NCBI GenBank assembly: GCA_012519125.1
Contig: JAAYQY010000215.1
Location: 1-6,400 of the forward strand
Origin: Spirochaetales bacterium
GTDB taxonomy: Bacteria; Spirochaetota; Spirochaetia; Sphaerochaetales; Sphaerochaetaceae
DNA length: 6,400 nucleotides
Direction: 5' to 3'
A model generated the notes under the pieces. That model saw only the letters and a list, made by a program, of their open reading frames with translations, did not search any database and had not been told where the DNA came from. A program made the translations under genes and the position numbers. Positions 1 to 5,693 of the stretch are shown here, piece by piece (within the stretch, counting starts at the first letter, position 1; every line of letters starts with the position of its first letter).

Positions 1-20
1 TATCTCACACTATTCTCTGC

Positions 21-39
21 ATTGTGTACTGTATACAAT
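21..39. promoter_or_regulatory. Palindromic operator candidate for the FCD/GntR regulator
   Basis: The sequence ATTGTGTACTGTATACAAT is a 19-bp near-perfect palindrome: all positions pair across the centre except one symmetric pair (G26/T34) and the central base. It contains two overlapping versions of TTGT-N2-ACAA, the general shape of sites bound by FadR-subfamily GntR proteins. Its left nine bases, ATTGTGTAC, recur exactly in inverted orientation at 199-207. It would cover the start point of the leftward promoter candidate, so repression is the natural reading. That it is bound by the adjacent regulator is inference. Confidence 0.5.
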
Positions 40-40
40 A

Positions 41-69
41 TTGATATCACGTCAATGCTTCCTTGTCAA
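41..69 (-). promoter_or_regulatory. Leftward (divergent) sigma70-type promoter candidate
   Basis: Read on the minus strand, a perfect -35 hexamer TTGACA (69-64) is followed after 17 bases by TATCAA (46-41), a 4/6 match to the -10 consensus. Transcription would start near position 34, inside the palindrome at 21-39, and run out of the left edge. It implies a divergent gene or operon to the left that the regulator may control. Only hexamer matches support it. Confidence 0.4.
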
Positions 70-92
70 AGGGAATCGTGCACTCTTGTTGC

Positions 93-106
93 ATTTTCTC
101 GAAAAT
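93..106. repeat. Inverted repeat ATTTTC-TC-GAAAAT
   Basis: Two perfect 6-bp arms are separated by two bases. The repeat is AT-rich and lies between the leftward and rightward promoter candidates, about 24 bases upstream of the leftward -35. It could be a second protein-binding site, but short AT-rich palindromes also arise by chance. Confidence 0.25.
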
Positions 107-122
107 CTTCTTGGTTTACTGC

Positions 123-137
123 TTAATCTTTGATTAA
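123..137. repeat. Inverted repeat TTAATC-TTT-GATTAA
   Basis: Two perfect 6-bp arms flank a TTT spacer. It differs in sequence from the TTGT/ACAA sites, so if functional it would bind another protein. No U-run follows that would make it a terminator. Confidence 0.25.
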
Positions 138-196
138 AAACAGAAACCATCGATTTCCCCCTCATTGTTCAATCAAAATACCACCTTGAAAGTTTT

Positions 197-206
197 TTGT
201 ACACAA
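197..206. promoter_or_regulatory. Second operator candidate TTGTACACAA
   Basis: This is a full TTGT-N2-ACAA site with perfect outer arms. The nine bases 199-207 are the exact reverse complement of 21-29 in the first operator candidate. It sits six bases upstream of the -35 hexamer of the rightward promoter candidate, a position that suits autoregulation or looping to the first site about 170 bp away. Binding by the neighbouring regulator is inferred. Confidence 0.45.
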
Positions 207-212
207 TTAACA

Positions 213-241
213 TTGACGAATGAGAAAATTCCTTTTACAGT
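213..241 (+). promoter_or_regulatory. Rightward promoter candidate for the GntR-DUF362 unit
   Basis: TTGACG (213-218, 5/6 match to the -35 consensus) is separated by 17 bases from TACAGT (236-241, 4/6 match to the -10). The start point would fall near 248, giving a leader of about 20 bases with the ribosome binding site GAGGTGA at 256-262. An alternative -35, TTGAAA at 186-191, has no good partner. Confidence 0.4.
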
Positions 242-255
242 AACTGATAGTAGTT

Positions 256-262
256 GAGGTGA
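256..262 (+). promoter_or_regulatory. Ribosome binding site that sets the GntR start
   Basis: GAGGTGA ends five bases before the ATG at 268. The in-frame GTG at 259, which would add three residues, lies inside this site and has no ribosome binding site of its own, so the ATG is preferred. Confidence 0.65.
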
Positions 263-267
263 ACAGT

Positions 268-918
268 ATGCCAAAATGCATTCAGAACAGTCTTTCCGAT
301 CAAGTCTATACCATGCTCAAGGAGCAGATTCTCTCCGGTCAGCTCAAGGGCGGAATGAAGATTCCTGAAGAATCCCTTGCAGAACAGTTCGGGGTCTCCA
401 GGACACCTATCCGTGAAGCTATCCGTAGACTCAGTGAGTACGGCCTGATTACCATCAAGCCAAGAAGTCATGCAATTGTTTCCATCATAACTGAACAGGA
501 AGCCAACGATATAGCGAAGGTGCGTGTGACACTCGAACAACTTGCCATCGACTCGATTGATGATGCTTCCTATGCAGAGAACGTGAAAGAACTCAGCCGT
601 TATGCAGCCGATTGCCAGTACGCCATGGGCATCGGGGACCGGGCAACGGTGTTTGAGCAGGACAGTCTGTTCCATCTTGCACTGGTCCGCTCCTCGCGCA
701 ACAGTGCACTCATCAACATCTGTGAACGCCTCGATGCAAAAATCCAGCAGTTGCGCATTGCGCAGAACCTGCCTGAGGATGAGCTCTCTTACTACCTCAG
801 CCAGCACTCCCAAATGATGAGCCTTTTGCGCAACGGGGATAAAGAGGCTTGCAAGCAATTGCTGTATGAACACATTACCCACGATCTTACCCGCCACATA
901 GCAGGAAATCGTACATGA
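268..918 (+). CDS. GntR-family transcriptional regulator, FCD (FadR-type) subgroup
   Basis: A 216-residue DNA-binding regulator, the usual length for the FCD group. Residues about 5-70 form the GntR winged helix-turn-helix, with the recognition segment VSRTPIREAIRRL at 43-55. Residues about 77-210 are the all-helical FCD ligand domain. The metal ligands of the family are all visible: D132 and H136 in the D-x3-H pattern, H180, and H202. Metal-containing FCD domains typically sense small carboxylic acids, and this fits the nearby TCT transporter genes. Its stop overlaps the DUF362 start (ATGA, 915-918), so the two are probably translationally coupled. TTGT-N2-ACAA-like sites upstream suggest autoregulation and control of a leftward unit. 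The family is secure; the effector and targets are not visible. Confidence 0.93.
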   Translation: MPKCIQNSLSDQVYTMLKEQILSGQLKGGMKIPEESLAEQFGVSRTPIREAIRRLSEYGLITIKPRSHAIVSIITEQEANDIAKVRVTLEQLAIDSIDDASYAENVKELSRYAADCQYAMGIGDRATVFEQDSLFHLALVRSSRNSALINICERLDAKIQQLRIAQNLPEDELSYYLSQHSQMMSLLRNGDKEACKQLLYEHITHDLTRHIAGNRT

Positions 919-2012
919 ACAAGAATGACCTGATGCTCATTTACGGAAGCGACGAACGTGCCATGACCGAGGCATTGCTCACCCACATGAATATTGAGGC
1001 CATGATCGGCAACAAGGATGCCCGCATTGCCCTCAAACCCAATCTTGTGGTTGCAGTGAGGCCCGAAAGCGGTGCCACCACTCACCCCGGGATTCTGGTT
1101 GCCATCATTGAGCACCTCCAGAAAAGGGGCTACCACAACATCTCCATCGTGGAAAGCGCCTGGGTCGGAGACTCCACCAAGGAGGGTTTCCGCGTCAACG
1201 GCTATCCTGAGATAAGCAAGAAATACCAGGTCCCCCTCATCGACGTCAAGGATGATGAGTACGTGAAAAAGACAGTGGACGGCATCACCATGGAGGTGAG
1301 CAAGACCATTCTGGAAACCGATTTTCTGATCAATCTTCCGGTGCTCAAGGGCCACTGCCAGACAGCAATGACCTGTGCACTCAAGAATATGAAAGGGTGT
1401 CTCTCCGACCGCTCCAAGCGGTTGTTCCATACTCTTGGTCTCCATCGCCCCATTGCAGCTCTGAACAAGGTACGCGCCGCCGACCTTATCATTGTTGACA
1501 GCCTCAACGGCGACCTCGATTTCGAGGAGGGAGGCAACCCGGTGGAGACAAACCGGATGTTTGCCTGTACTGACAGCGTACTCTGTGACAGCTATGGAGC
1601 CTCTCTCATGGGCTTTGAACTGAGAGATGTTCCCTACATCGGGTTGGCTGAGCAGCTCGGTGTAGGCAGCAGCGATCTTGGCAAAGCCAATCTCATCCAG
1701 CTCAACGAGCCAAGCGAGGAAGAGCCCTACCGTCCGACAGGAAGGGCAAACTATCTGGGAAAACATACCGAAGCGAACAGCGCTTGCTCTGCTTGCTATG
1801 GCAACCTCATCCACGCCTTGAAGCGTCTTGATGAAGTGAGTCGCCTCAAACAGGTGAAACAACCGATCTGCATCGGCCAAGGTTTCAAGGGCGTGCATGA
1901 CCCAGGCAAGGTAGGGGTTGGTATCTGTACCCGTGGACTGGGAAAGAGCCTTCCGGGTTGTCCCCCGAAGGCTCTCGATATGATCAGATTCATCAAGGAA
2001 CTCAACGACTAG
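915..2012 (+). CDS. DUF362-family protein with cysteine-rich, probable Fe-S C-terminus
   Basis: 365 residues, cytoplasmic, with no signal peptide. Family hallmarks are KPN (41-43), THP (56-58) and the block LPVLKGHCQTAMTCALKNMK (141-160), the usual LPxxKxH...TxxxKNxxG signature of DUF362. ADLIIVDSLNG at 189-199 is another typical block. The last 80 residues carry C291-x2-C294, C319, C338 and C349; the final one lies in PGCPP, a motif shape shared with cluster-binding subunits such as those of hydrogenases. A [4Fe-4S] cluster is therefore likely, although there is no classical CxxCxxCxxxCP ferredoxin motif. AGGA at 903-906, inside the regulator gene, can serve as its ribosome binding site. No enzymatic role is established for this family; here it could be a redox or regulatory partner of the catabolic genes. 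The stop overlaps the convergent aldo/keto reductase stop. Confidence 0.85.
   Translation: MNKNDLMLIYGSDERAMTEALLTHMNIEAMIGNKDARIALKPNLVVAVRPESGATTHPGILVAIIEHLQKRGYHNISIVESAWVGDSTKEGFRVNGYPEISKKYQVPLIDVKDDEYVKKTVDGITMEVSKTILETDFLINLPVLKGHCQTAMTCALKNMKGCLSDRSKRLFHTLGLHRPIAALNKVRAADLIIVDSLNGDLDFEEGGNPVETNRMFACTDSVLCDSYGASLMGFELRDVPYIGLAEQLGVGSSDLGKANLIQLNEPSEEEPYRPTGRANYLGKHTEANSACSACYGNLIHALKRLDEVSRLKQVKQPICIGQGFKGVHDPGKVGVGICTRGLGKSLPGCPPKALDMIRFIKELND
1940..1975 (-). terminator. Hairpin inside DUF362 coding end, possible terminator for the minus-strand operon
   Basis: AGAGCCTTC (1945-1953) and GAAGGCTCT (1967-1975) form a perfect 9-bp stem; a further GGG/CCC can pair inside the loop. In minus-strand RNA it begins 34 bases after the aldo/keto reductase stop and is followed by TTCCC, so the U-run is short (TCTTTCCC including the stem end). 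On the plus strand no U-run follows. The same bases encode the conserved GCPP region of DUF362, so the hairpin could be incidental. Confidence 0.35.
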
Positions 2013-2971
2013 ATCAAAGCCCTCGCCAATGAATCGATGATGTTCCAATCCTTTTGGGTGAGAACCAGGGAGAGTGCTTTGGCATTCTCCTCTATTTGCT
2101 CAGGCTTTCTTGCACCGCACAGTACATTCATCGTCGGATAGGCTTGCTTTGTCCAGGCTATGACCAGATTACCCAGCGTTGCATGATACTTCTCAGCCAT
2201 TCCCTCCAAGGAGAGCAACATGGCTTGCACACGTTCTTTCTTGCCTTCTTGAAACCAGCTGATGGATGTTTTTGCAGAACCAGTGACTTCCCCTTTCACC
2301 TTACCGGTCAGCAGTCCCCGTTCAAGCGGGCTGTATGCTTGGAACGTGATGGCTTGCTCAGCACAATAGGAAGCAAGATCGGCCTTAGAACGGGTAAGCA
2401 TGCTGTAGCGCTCCTGGATCAAGACAGGATTGCCATACTTCTGATACTCCTTAAGCTGATCCATTTCCACGTTGCAGGCACCGTATGAGCGGATTTTCCC
2501 CTCTTTCTGCAAAGATTCCAAGGTAGCCACTGTTTCCTCAATAGGAGTAAAGAAAGGTGGTTCTGACTGCCAGTGAGTCAATAGCAGGTCAATATAATCG
2601 GTCTTCAGGCGGACAAGGCTCTCCTCAACCTGTTTCTTCAGACTTTGCGAGCTGAGATTTCGTCGGACGACAACCCCATCACGACTCCTATGGACCGAGC
2701 CTTCATCATCCGCTCCCCAGACAAGACCGCATTTGGTTGCAAGAATACATGAGGAACGTTTTCCCTGCAGAGCCTTTCCCAGCAGTTCCTCACTTAAGCC
2801 GTTGCCGTAGGCAGGGGCTGTATCGATGAAGGTGACACCCAACTCAAGACTTCTGTGTATGGTCTTGATCGAAAGCTCATCATCACTTGCTCCCCAACTA
2901 TCTCCTCCCCCCATCGCCCAGGTTCCCAGGGCGAGCGCGGGTATCATAATATCGGTATTTCCCAGTTTCAT
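2009..2971 (-). CDS. Aldo/keto reductase (NADPH-dependent oxidoreductase)
   Basis: 320 residues, a full-length (alpha/beta)8 AKR that would interconvert a carbonyl and an alcohol using NAD(P)H in the cytoplasm. The catalytic tetrad is intact: D50 and Y55 in FIDTAPAYG, K80 in LATKCGL, and H133 in LLLTHW. GARKPEQIEEN at 286-296 is the usual cofactor phosphate-binding segment near the C-terminus. The start at 2971 is chosen because GGAGGAG (2984-2978) lies six bases upstream and the ATG overlaps the upstream isomerase-like stop as ATGA; the ATG at 2986 sits within the ribosome binding site. It is last in a three-gene unit and probably reduces or oxidises an intermediate made by the other two. 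Substrate is not deducible. Its stop shares CTAG with the converging DUF362 gene. Confidence 0.92.
   Translation of the reverse strand: MKLGNTDIMIPALALGTWAMGGGDSWGASDDELSIKTIHRSLELGVTFIDTAPAYGNGLSEELLGKALQGKRSSCILATKCGLVWGADDEGSVHRSRDGVVVRRNLSSQSLKKQVEESLVRLKTDYIDLLLTHWQSEPPFFTPIEETVATLESLQKEGKIRSYGACNVEMDQLKEYQKYGNPVLIQERYSMLTRSKADLASYCAEQAITFQAYSPLERGLLTGKVKGEVTGSAKTSISWFQEGKKERVQAMLLSLEGMAEKYHATLGNLVIAWTKQAYPTMNVLCGARKPEQIEENAKALSLVLTQKDWNIIDSLARALI
2069..2097 (+). terminator. Candidate intrinsic terminator for the GntR-DUF362 unit, inside the reductase gene
   Basis: GGAGAGTGC (2069-2077), loop TTTG, GCATTCTCC (2082-2090) make a 9-bp stem in plus-strand RNA with one G-U wobble; the same position would be a C/A mismatch in minus-strand RNA. 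The tail TCTATTTGCT is U-rich. It lies 57 bases after the DUF362 stop, within the antisense of the last residues of the aldo/keto reductase. The strand asymmetry favours a role for the plus strand, but the U-run is interrupted. Confidence 0.42.
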
Positions 2972-3882
2972 CGTACGCTCCTCCATGCCTCAAGCATTGT
3001 TCTTTTTGCATTGGCCACCACCAAATCGGCATCCTCTCCTGCTTGGGGTTTCACCTCAAAGGAGAGTATGTTGGACTTGCCCTCTGCGAGGTACCCGATA
3101 TCCTTCATCTTCTGTAAGAAGGATGCAAGATACTCGGTATCGTTCTCAGAACCCGGATAGCCGAATCGGGGATGGTTGTCCCCATAGCTGGGGTGAGAAG
3201 GGTTGCTGATAAACGTATTGCCCACATGCACGTGACGGATGAAGGGGGCAATCGGATCGACCGCCTCATCAATGCTCTCCCCGATCATCGGGATGTGTGA
3301 GCAATCGATCATGATGCCAAAATTCGTATGCTCCGCAGAAACGGCGTGGGCATACTCTGCAACCAGGGAAGCTGGACCGAGCAGCGACTTCTTGTCGATG
3401 GTGTGGTCAAACACCTCAAGAACTACCGGCATGCCGCCCTTCTGGGCTGCATAGGCGCAAAGCTCCTTGGTTGAGGCAACGAGAGAAGAAAGATACTCAG
3501 ACTCCCTCCCCTTCTCATAGGAGCGGGAGAGAAACTGAAACTCGGTTGCTTGCAGTGCGTATGCTTCATCGATGCCCTTCATCAACACGTCCACAGCCGT
3601 CTTTAGCTGCTGCTCATCCAAGCTGTTGATATTCAGCTTCTGCGAAAAGAGCAGCGAATGGCCACTGTAGGTCGCCTCTGCATGGGCAGTCGAAACCATA
3701 GTGGAGACCGTCTTTGCAAGGGATGCATAGGGAAGCGATCCCAGCTCAACCACACTGAAGAAAGGATCGACGAGAATCTTCTTCAGGGCTGACAGATACT
3801 CCCCGGCGCTCTGCATGGCCGATGGATAGGCCATGGAGAGAACAATTCCCACTTTGCAGTACGCATGGATATCATCCCTCAT
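2968..3882 (-). CDS. Xylose-isomerase-like TIM-barrel protein (sugar phosphate isomerase/epimerase family)
   Basis: 304 residues in the AP endonuclease 2 / xylose-isomerase-like TIM-barrel superfamily, whose members isomerise or epimerise sugars and sugar acids with a divalent metal. Metal ligands expected at the barrel mouth can be placed at E156 (VVLEVFDH), D193 with H196 (MIDCSHIPM), H219 (HVHVGN) and E276 (SFEVKP). A His-rich loop, SHPSYGDNHPRFGYPG at 229-244, follows the HVHVGN strand and probably helps bind substrate; I associate this HPxYGDxHPRFG loop with a subset of the family. The start at 3882 has AAAGGAGA seven bases upstream and overlaps the racemase-like stop as ATGA; its own stop overlaps the reductase start likewise. 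It is thus the middle gene of a coupled trio. The exact substrate is unknown. Confidence 0.85.
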   Translation of the reverse strand: MRDDIHAYCKVGIVLSMAYPSAMQSAGEYLSALKKILVDPFFSVVELGSLPYASLAKTVSTMVSTAHAEATYSGHSLLFSQKLNINSLDEQQLKTAVDVLMKGIDEAYALQATEFQFLSRSYEKGRESEYLSSLVASTKELCAYAAQKGGMPVVLEVFDHTIDKKSLLGPASLVAEYAHAVSAEHTNFGIMIDCSHIPMIGESIDEAVDPIAPFIRHVHVGNTFISNPSHPSYGDNHPRFGYPGSENDTEYLASFLQKMKDIGYLAEGKSNILSFEVKPQAGEDADLVVANAKRTMLEAWRSVR

Positions 3883-4544
3883 TGCAATTCTCCTTTGAGT
3901 ATTCGTTTCACCTTCTCACAACAGAGAATCGGTGAGGCCAGTACCGGTACCCCGGCAATCTTTTCAGCCTGATGTTGCAGGTGCCCCATGGAAGCCTGGG
4001 CAAGCACGATGCAGTCATAGCCGCGTACACCCTCGATCATCTCGAGCACCAGACGGTCGTGGGTTTTCATATCTCCAGCTCTCATGGCCGTATAGGCAAT
4101 CTCGTGGTCTTGGGCATCGACAGTGATGGAGACTCCTGCTTTGTCTGCCTCCTGCTGGAGTTTATTGATCGTAGGCTGGATGGTGCTCATGGCGGTGGCA
4201 ACCACCTTGATCTTGCCTCCAATCTTTACAGCTTCTTCGCTCATCGCATCATCGATTGCAACCACGGGAACCCCGACAAACGGCCTGATCAACTGTACCG
4301 TTGGGGTAAGGGTTGAACAGGTAACCACAATCAGATCAGGCTTGGTGAGCTCGCATGCCTTGATATCATTGAACAAGCGGTTTCTGTTCTCAAGCGAAAA
4401 AACCCCGGTCTCGGCAGGATCATTCGCCAAAAAATCATCCAACAAGTTGTGGATCTTCAACTTCTCCCCAACCACCTTCTCCAACAGCTCGGGAAAGGAG
4501 GCTAGGACGGGACGGACCGTGTGGACCATTGCAATACGTTTCAT
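3879..4544 (-). CDS. Aspartate/glutamate racemase superfamily protein
   Basis: 221 residues, close to the 210-250 usual for the superfamily that includes Asp, Glu and hydantoin racemases, maleate isomerase and arylmalonate decarboxylase. N-terminal MKRIAMVHTVRP leads into the first Rossmann-like half; the first catalytic cysteine is C76 in VVTCSTLTP. At the equivalent place in the second half the sequence is LAQASMGH (181-188), with alanine or serine where a two-cysteine racemase would have the second cysteine. A CC pair (208-209) in ASPILCCE lies further on. A one-base racemase mechanism is therefore doubtful; decarboxylase, isomerase or C-C lyase chemistry is possible. The start at 4544 follows GGAGG by five bases. 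It is first gene of the trio, 112 bases beyond tctC with a terminator between. Confidence 0.85.
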   Translation of the reverse strand: MKRIAMVHTVRPVLASFPELLEKVVGEKLKIHNLLDDFLANDPAETGVFSLENRNRLFNDIKACELTKPDLIVVTCSTLTPTVQLIRPFVGVPVVAIDDAMSEEAVKIGGKIKVVATAMSTIQPTINKLQQEADKAGVSITVDAQDHEIAYTAMRAGDMKTHDRLVLEMIEGVRGYDCIVLAQASMGHLQHQAEKIAGVPVLASPILCCEKVKRILKGELQ

Positions 4545-4549
4545 AACAC

Positions 4550-4554
4550 CCTCC
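4550..4554 (-). promoter_or_regulatory. Ribosome binding site that sets the racemase-like start
   Basis: GGAGG in minus-strand sense lies five bases before the ATG at 4544. An in-frame ATG at 4577 would add eleven residues, but it falls immediately after the terminator hairpin and has no ribosome binding site. Confidence 0.65.
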
Positions 4555-4580
4555 GATACGTAACAGCATAGCATCAATGT

Positions 4581-4617
4581 GAGAAAAGGGATGAAGGATC
4601 TTCATCCTCCATCCCTT
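4581..4617 (-). terminator. Intrinsic terminator after tctC
   Basis: In minus-strand RNA the arm AAGGGATGGAGGAT (4617-4604), tetraloop GAAG, and arm ATCCTTCATCCCTT (4599-4586) form an uninterrupted 14-bp stem with a single G-U wobble, followed by TTCTC so that the 3' end reads TTTTCTC. In plus-strand RNA the wobble pair becomes an A/C mismatch, so the pairing favours the minus strand. It lies 40 bases past the tctC stop and about 37 before the racemase-like start. It may end the transporter transcript fully or let a fraction through to the three enzyme genes. Confidence 0.75.
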
Positions 4618-4656
4618 ATGGTTGGCATCAGGAATGCATAGGCACTCCCCTATCCA

Positions 4657-5649
4657 TTATTTGACCTTGCCGATGGAGGCGAGGTACTCTTTCTGGAAGT
4701 TCATGCCATAGGTGGTGAACGTGGCTGCATCCATGTAATCGGGAACCAGCTTCTGCTTCTCGATGTAGCCTTTGTTCCAAGTCTCGGTTGCGGAAACCTT
4801 CTTGAACACATCGGTCCAGTAGGCAACAGCCTCTGCACTCATGGACTTCGGAGCAACGATGGATCTCCAGTTGGGGACCTCGACGTTCTTGTAACCGAAC
4901 TCACTGAGGGTGGGAGCACTGTTGAGGTTGCCGGGGAAGCGGCTGGTGGACAGAGCCAAAATCGGAGTGATTTTACCGGCCTCTACATACTGGGAAGCAG
5001 CAGCGGGCTTGGAGATCAAGAGGTCAAAGTGACCACCGAGGATGGCGGTGATGGCACCACTGGTTGCATCGTGGGCAATGTAGGAGAGCTGGTCCTGGGA
5101 AACACCAAGTTCAGCAATCAAGGCAGCGTGGCAAGCGATGTCGTCACCCTTGGAACCGCCGAGCACCATTCTCTCACCGCGCTTGAGCGCTGCAAGCACT
5201 TCCTCGAAGCTCTTGTACTTGGACATTTCGCCTACGAAGATGAGGTGCTTGTCCACTGCCATGTGTGCGATGGGCTGGAAGTTCTCAAAACGGTTGTTGG
5301 TGTTCTTCACCATCGGCATCAAGTCGCCGCTGTTGAAGGTAAGCAGGGTGTGGTCAGCCTGGACGCCTGCCCTGATCTGGGAAACAAGGAGTCTTCCGAC
5401 TTCACCGGCACCGTCGGTCTTGTACTGCACAACTACGTTTTGTTTGTTGAGCAGGTCTTCTGCAACAGCGATATCCATGATGGTACGGGTGAAGATATCA
5501 GAACCACCACCGGGGGAGCTGGTCACATACCATTCAATGTTCTTCGAGGGGGTGAAGGCCTTTCCAGCCTGAGCTTCAGCCTGGGCACCGGCAAAGACAG
5601 CAACGCTTACAAGCAGAGCCATGGTCAGTACGAGCGCAATTTTTCTCAT
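4657..5649 (-). CDS. tctC: Tripartite tricarboxylate transporter substrate-binding protein (TctC/Bug family)
   Basis: 330 residues, typical of the family (about 320-330). Residues 1-20 are a signal peptide (MRK, then a hydrophobic stretch) with cleavage probably after one of the alanines in AGAQA; there is no lipobox cysteine, so a soluble periplasmic protein is expected. SSPGGGSD (44-51) corresponds to the ligand-carboxylate loop, with D51 the usual aspartate. The blocks ATSGAITAILGGHFDL (195-210) and SAPTLSEFGY (244-253) are family hallmarks. It captures an organic acid and delivers it to the TctAB membrane complex. AGGAG lies eight bases before the ATG. It follows tctA after 78 bases on the same strand and is closed by a strong hairpin. 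Which acid is bound cannot be read from the sequence: dicarboxylates, tricarboxylates and aromatic acids are all known. Confidence 0.93.
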   Translation of the reverse strand: MRKIALVLTMALLVSVAVFAGAQAEAQAGKAFTPSKNIEWYVTSSPGGGSDIFTRTIMDIAVAEDLLNKQNVVVQYKTDGAGEVGRLLVSQIRAGVQADHTLLTFNSGDLMPMVKNTNNRFENFQPIAHMAVDKHLIFVGEMSKYKSFEEVLAALKRGERMVLGGSKGDDIACHAALIAELGVSQDQLSYIAHDATSGAITAILGGHFDLLISKPAAASQYVEAGKITPILALSTSRFPGNLNSAPTLSEFGYKNVEVPNWRSIVAPKSMSAEAVAYWTDVFKKVSATETWNKGYIEKQKLVPDYMDAATFTTYGMNFQKEYLASIGKVK

Positions 5650-5670
5650 TTCTCATTCTCCTATTTGTTT

Positions 5671-5693
5671 CTTTCGGGGCAAACCCCGGAATT
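5671..5693 (-). promoter_or_regulatory. Intercistronic hairpin between tctA and tctC
   Basis: A GC-rich 5-bp stem, CGGGG/CCCCG (5675-5679 and 5684-5688) closing a four-base loop, lies in the 78-base gap between tctA and tctC. No U-run follows on the minus strand, so it is not a standard terminator. An mRNA processing or stability element that sets tctC above tctA is possible; the short stem makes this uncertain. Confidence 0.3.

Larger units (their letters stand above)
1..267. promoter_or_regulatory. AT-rich regulatory region upstream of the GntR-family gene
   Basis: No credible gene lies here. The stretch is clearly richer in A+T than the coding DNA to its right and holds three inverted repeats (21-39, 93-106, 123-137), a TTGTACACAA site (197-206), a rightward promoter candidate (213-241) and a leftward one (69-41 on the minus strand). 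This is the composition expected of a control region between divergent transcription units. The left unit would begin beyond the window edge, since no start codon with a ribosome binding site is seen on the minus strand before position 1. Confidence 0.6.

Noticed and set aside
235..897. 220-codon minus-strand open frame opposite the GntR gene
   Set aside because: Antisense to a regulator with intact helix-turn-helix and metal-ligand residues; no ribosome binding site or domain support.
792..2048. 418-codon minus-strand open frame opposite the GntR and DUF362 genes
   Set aside because: It lies wholly antisense to two well-supported genes with clear family motifs, and its translation shows no recognisable domain; it reflects codon bias.
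2972..2986. ATG at 2986 as start of the aldo/keto reductase
   Set aside because: It overlaps the GGAGGAG site that serves the ATG at 2971, which also forms the ATGA overlap.
4545..4577. Upstream ATG giving an 11-residue extension to the racemase-like protein
   Set aside because: No ribosome binding site, the start would abut the terminator hairpin, and the family N-terminus fits the start at 4544.
4545..4656. Promoter for the racemase-like gene between tctC and 4544
   Set aside because: Weak -10-like hexamers (CATAAG, TATGCT in minus sense) have no acceptable -35 at 16-18 bases, so none is called.
5420..5432. TTGT-N5-ACAA inside tctC as another regulator site
   Set aside because: The spacing differs from the upstream sites and it is within coding sequence; probably chance.
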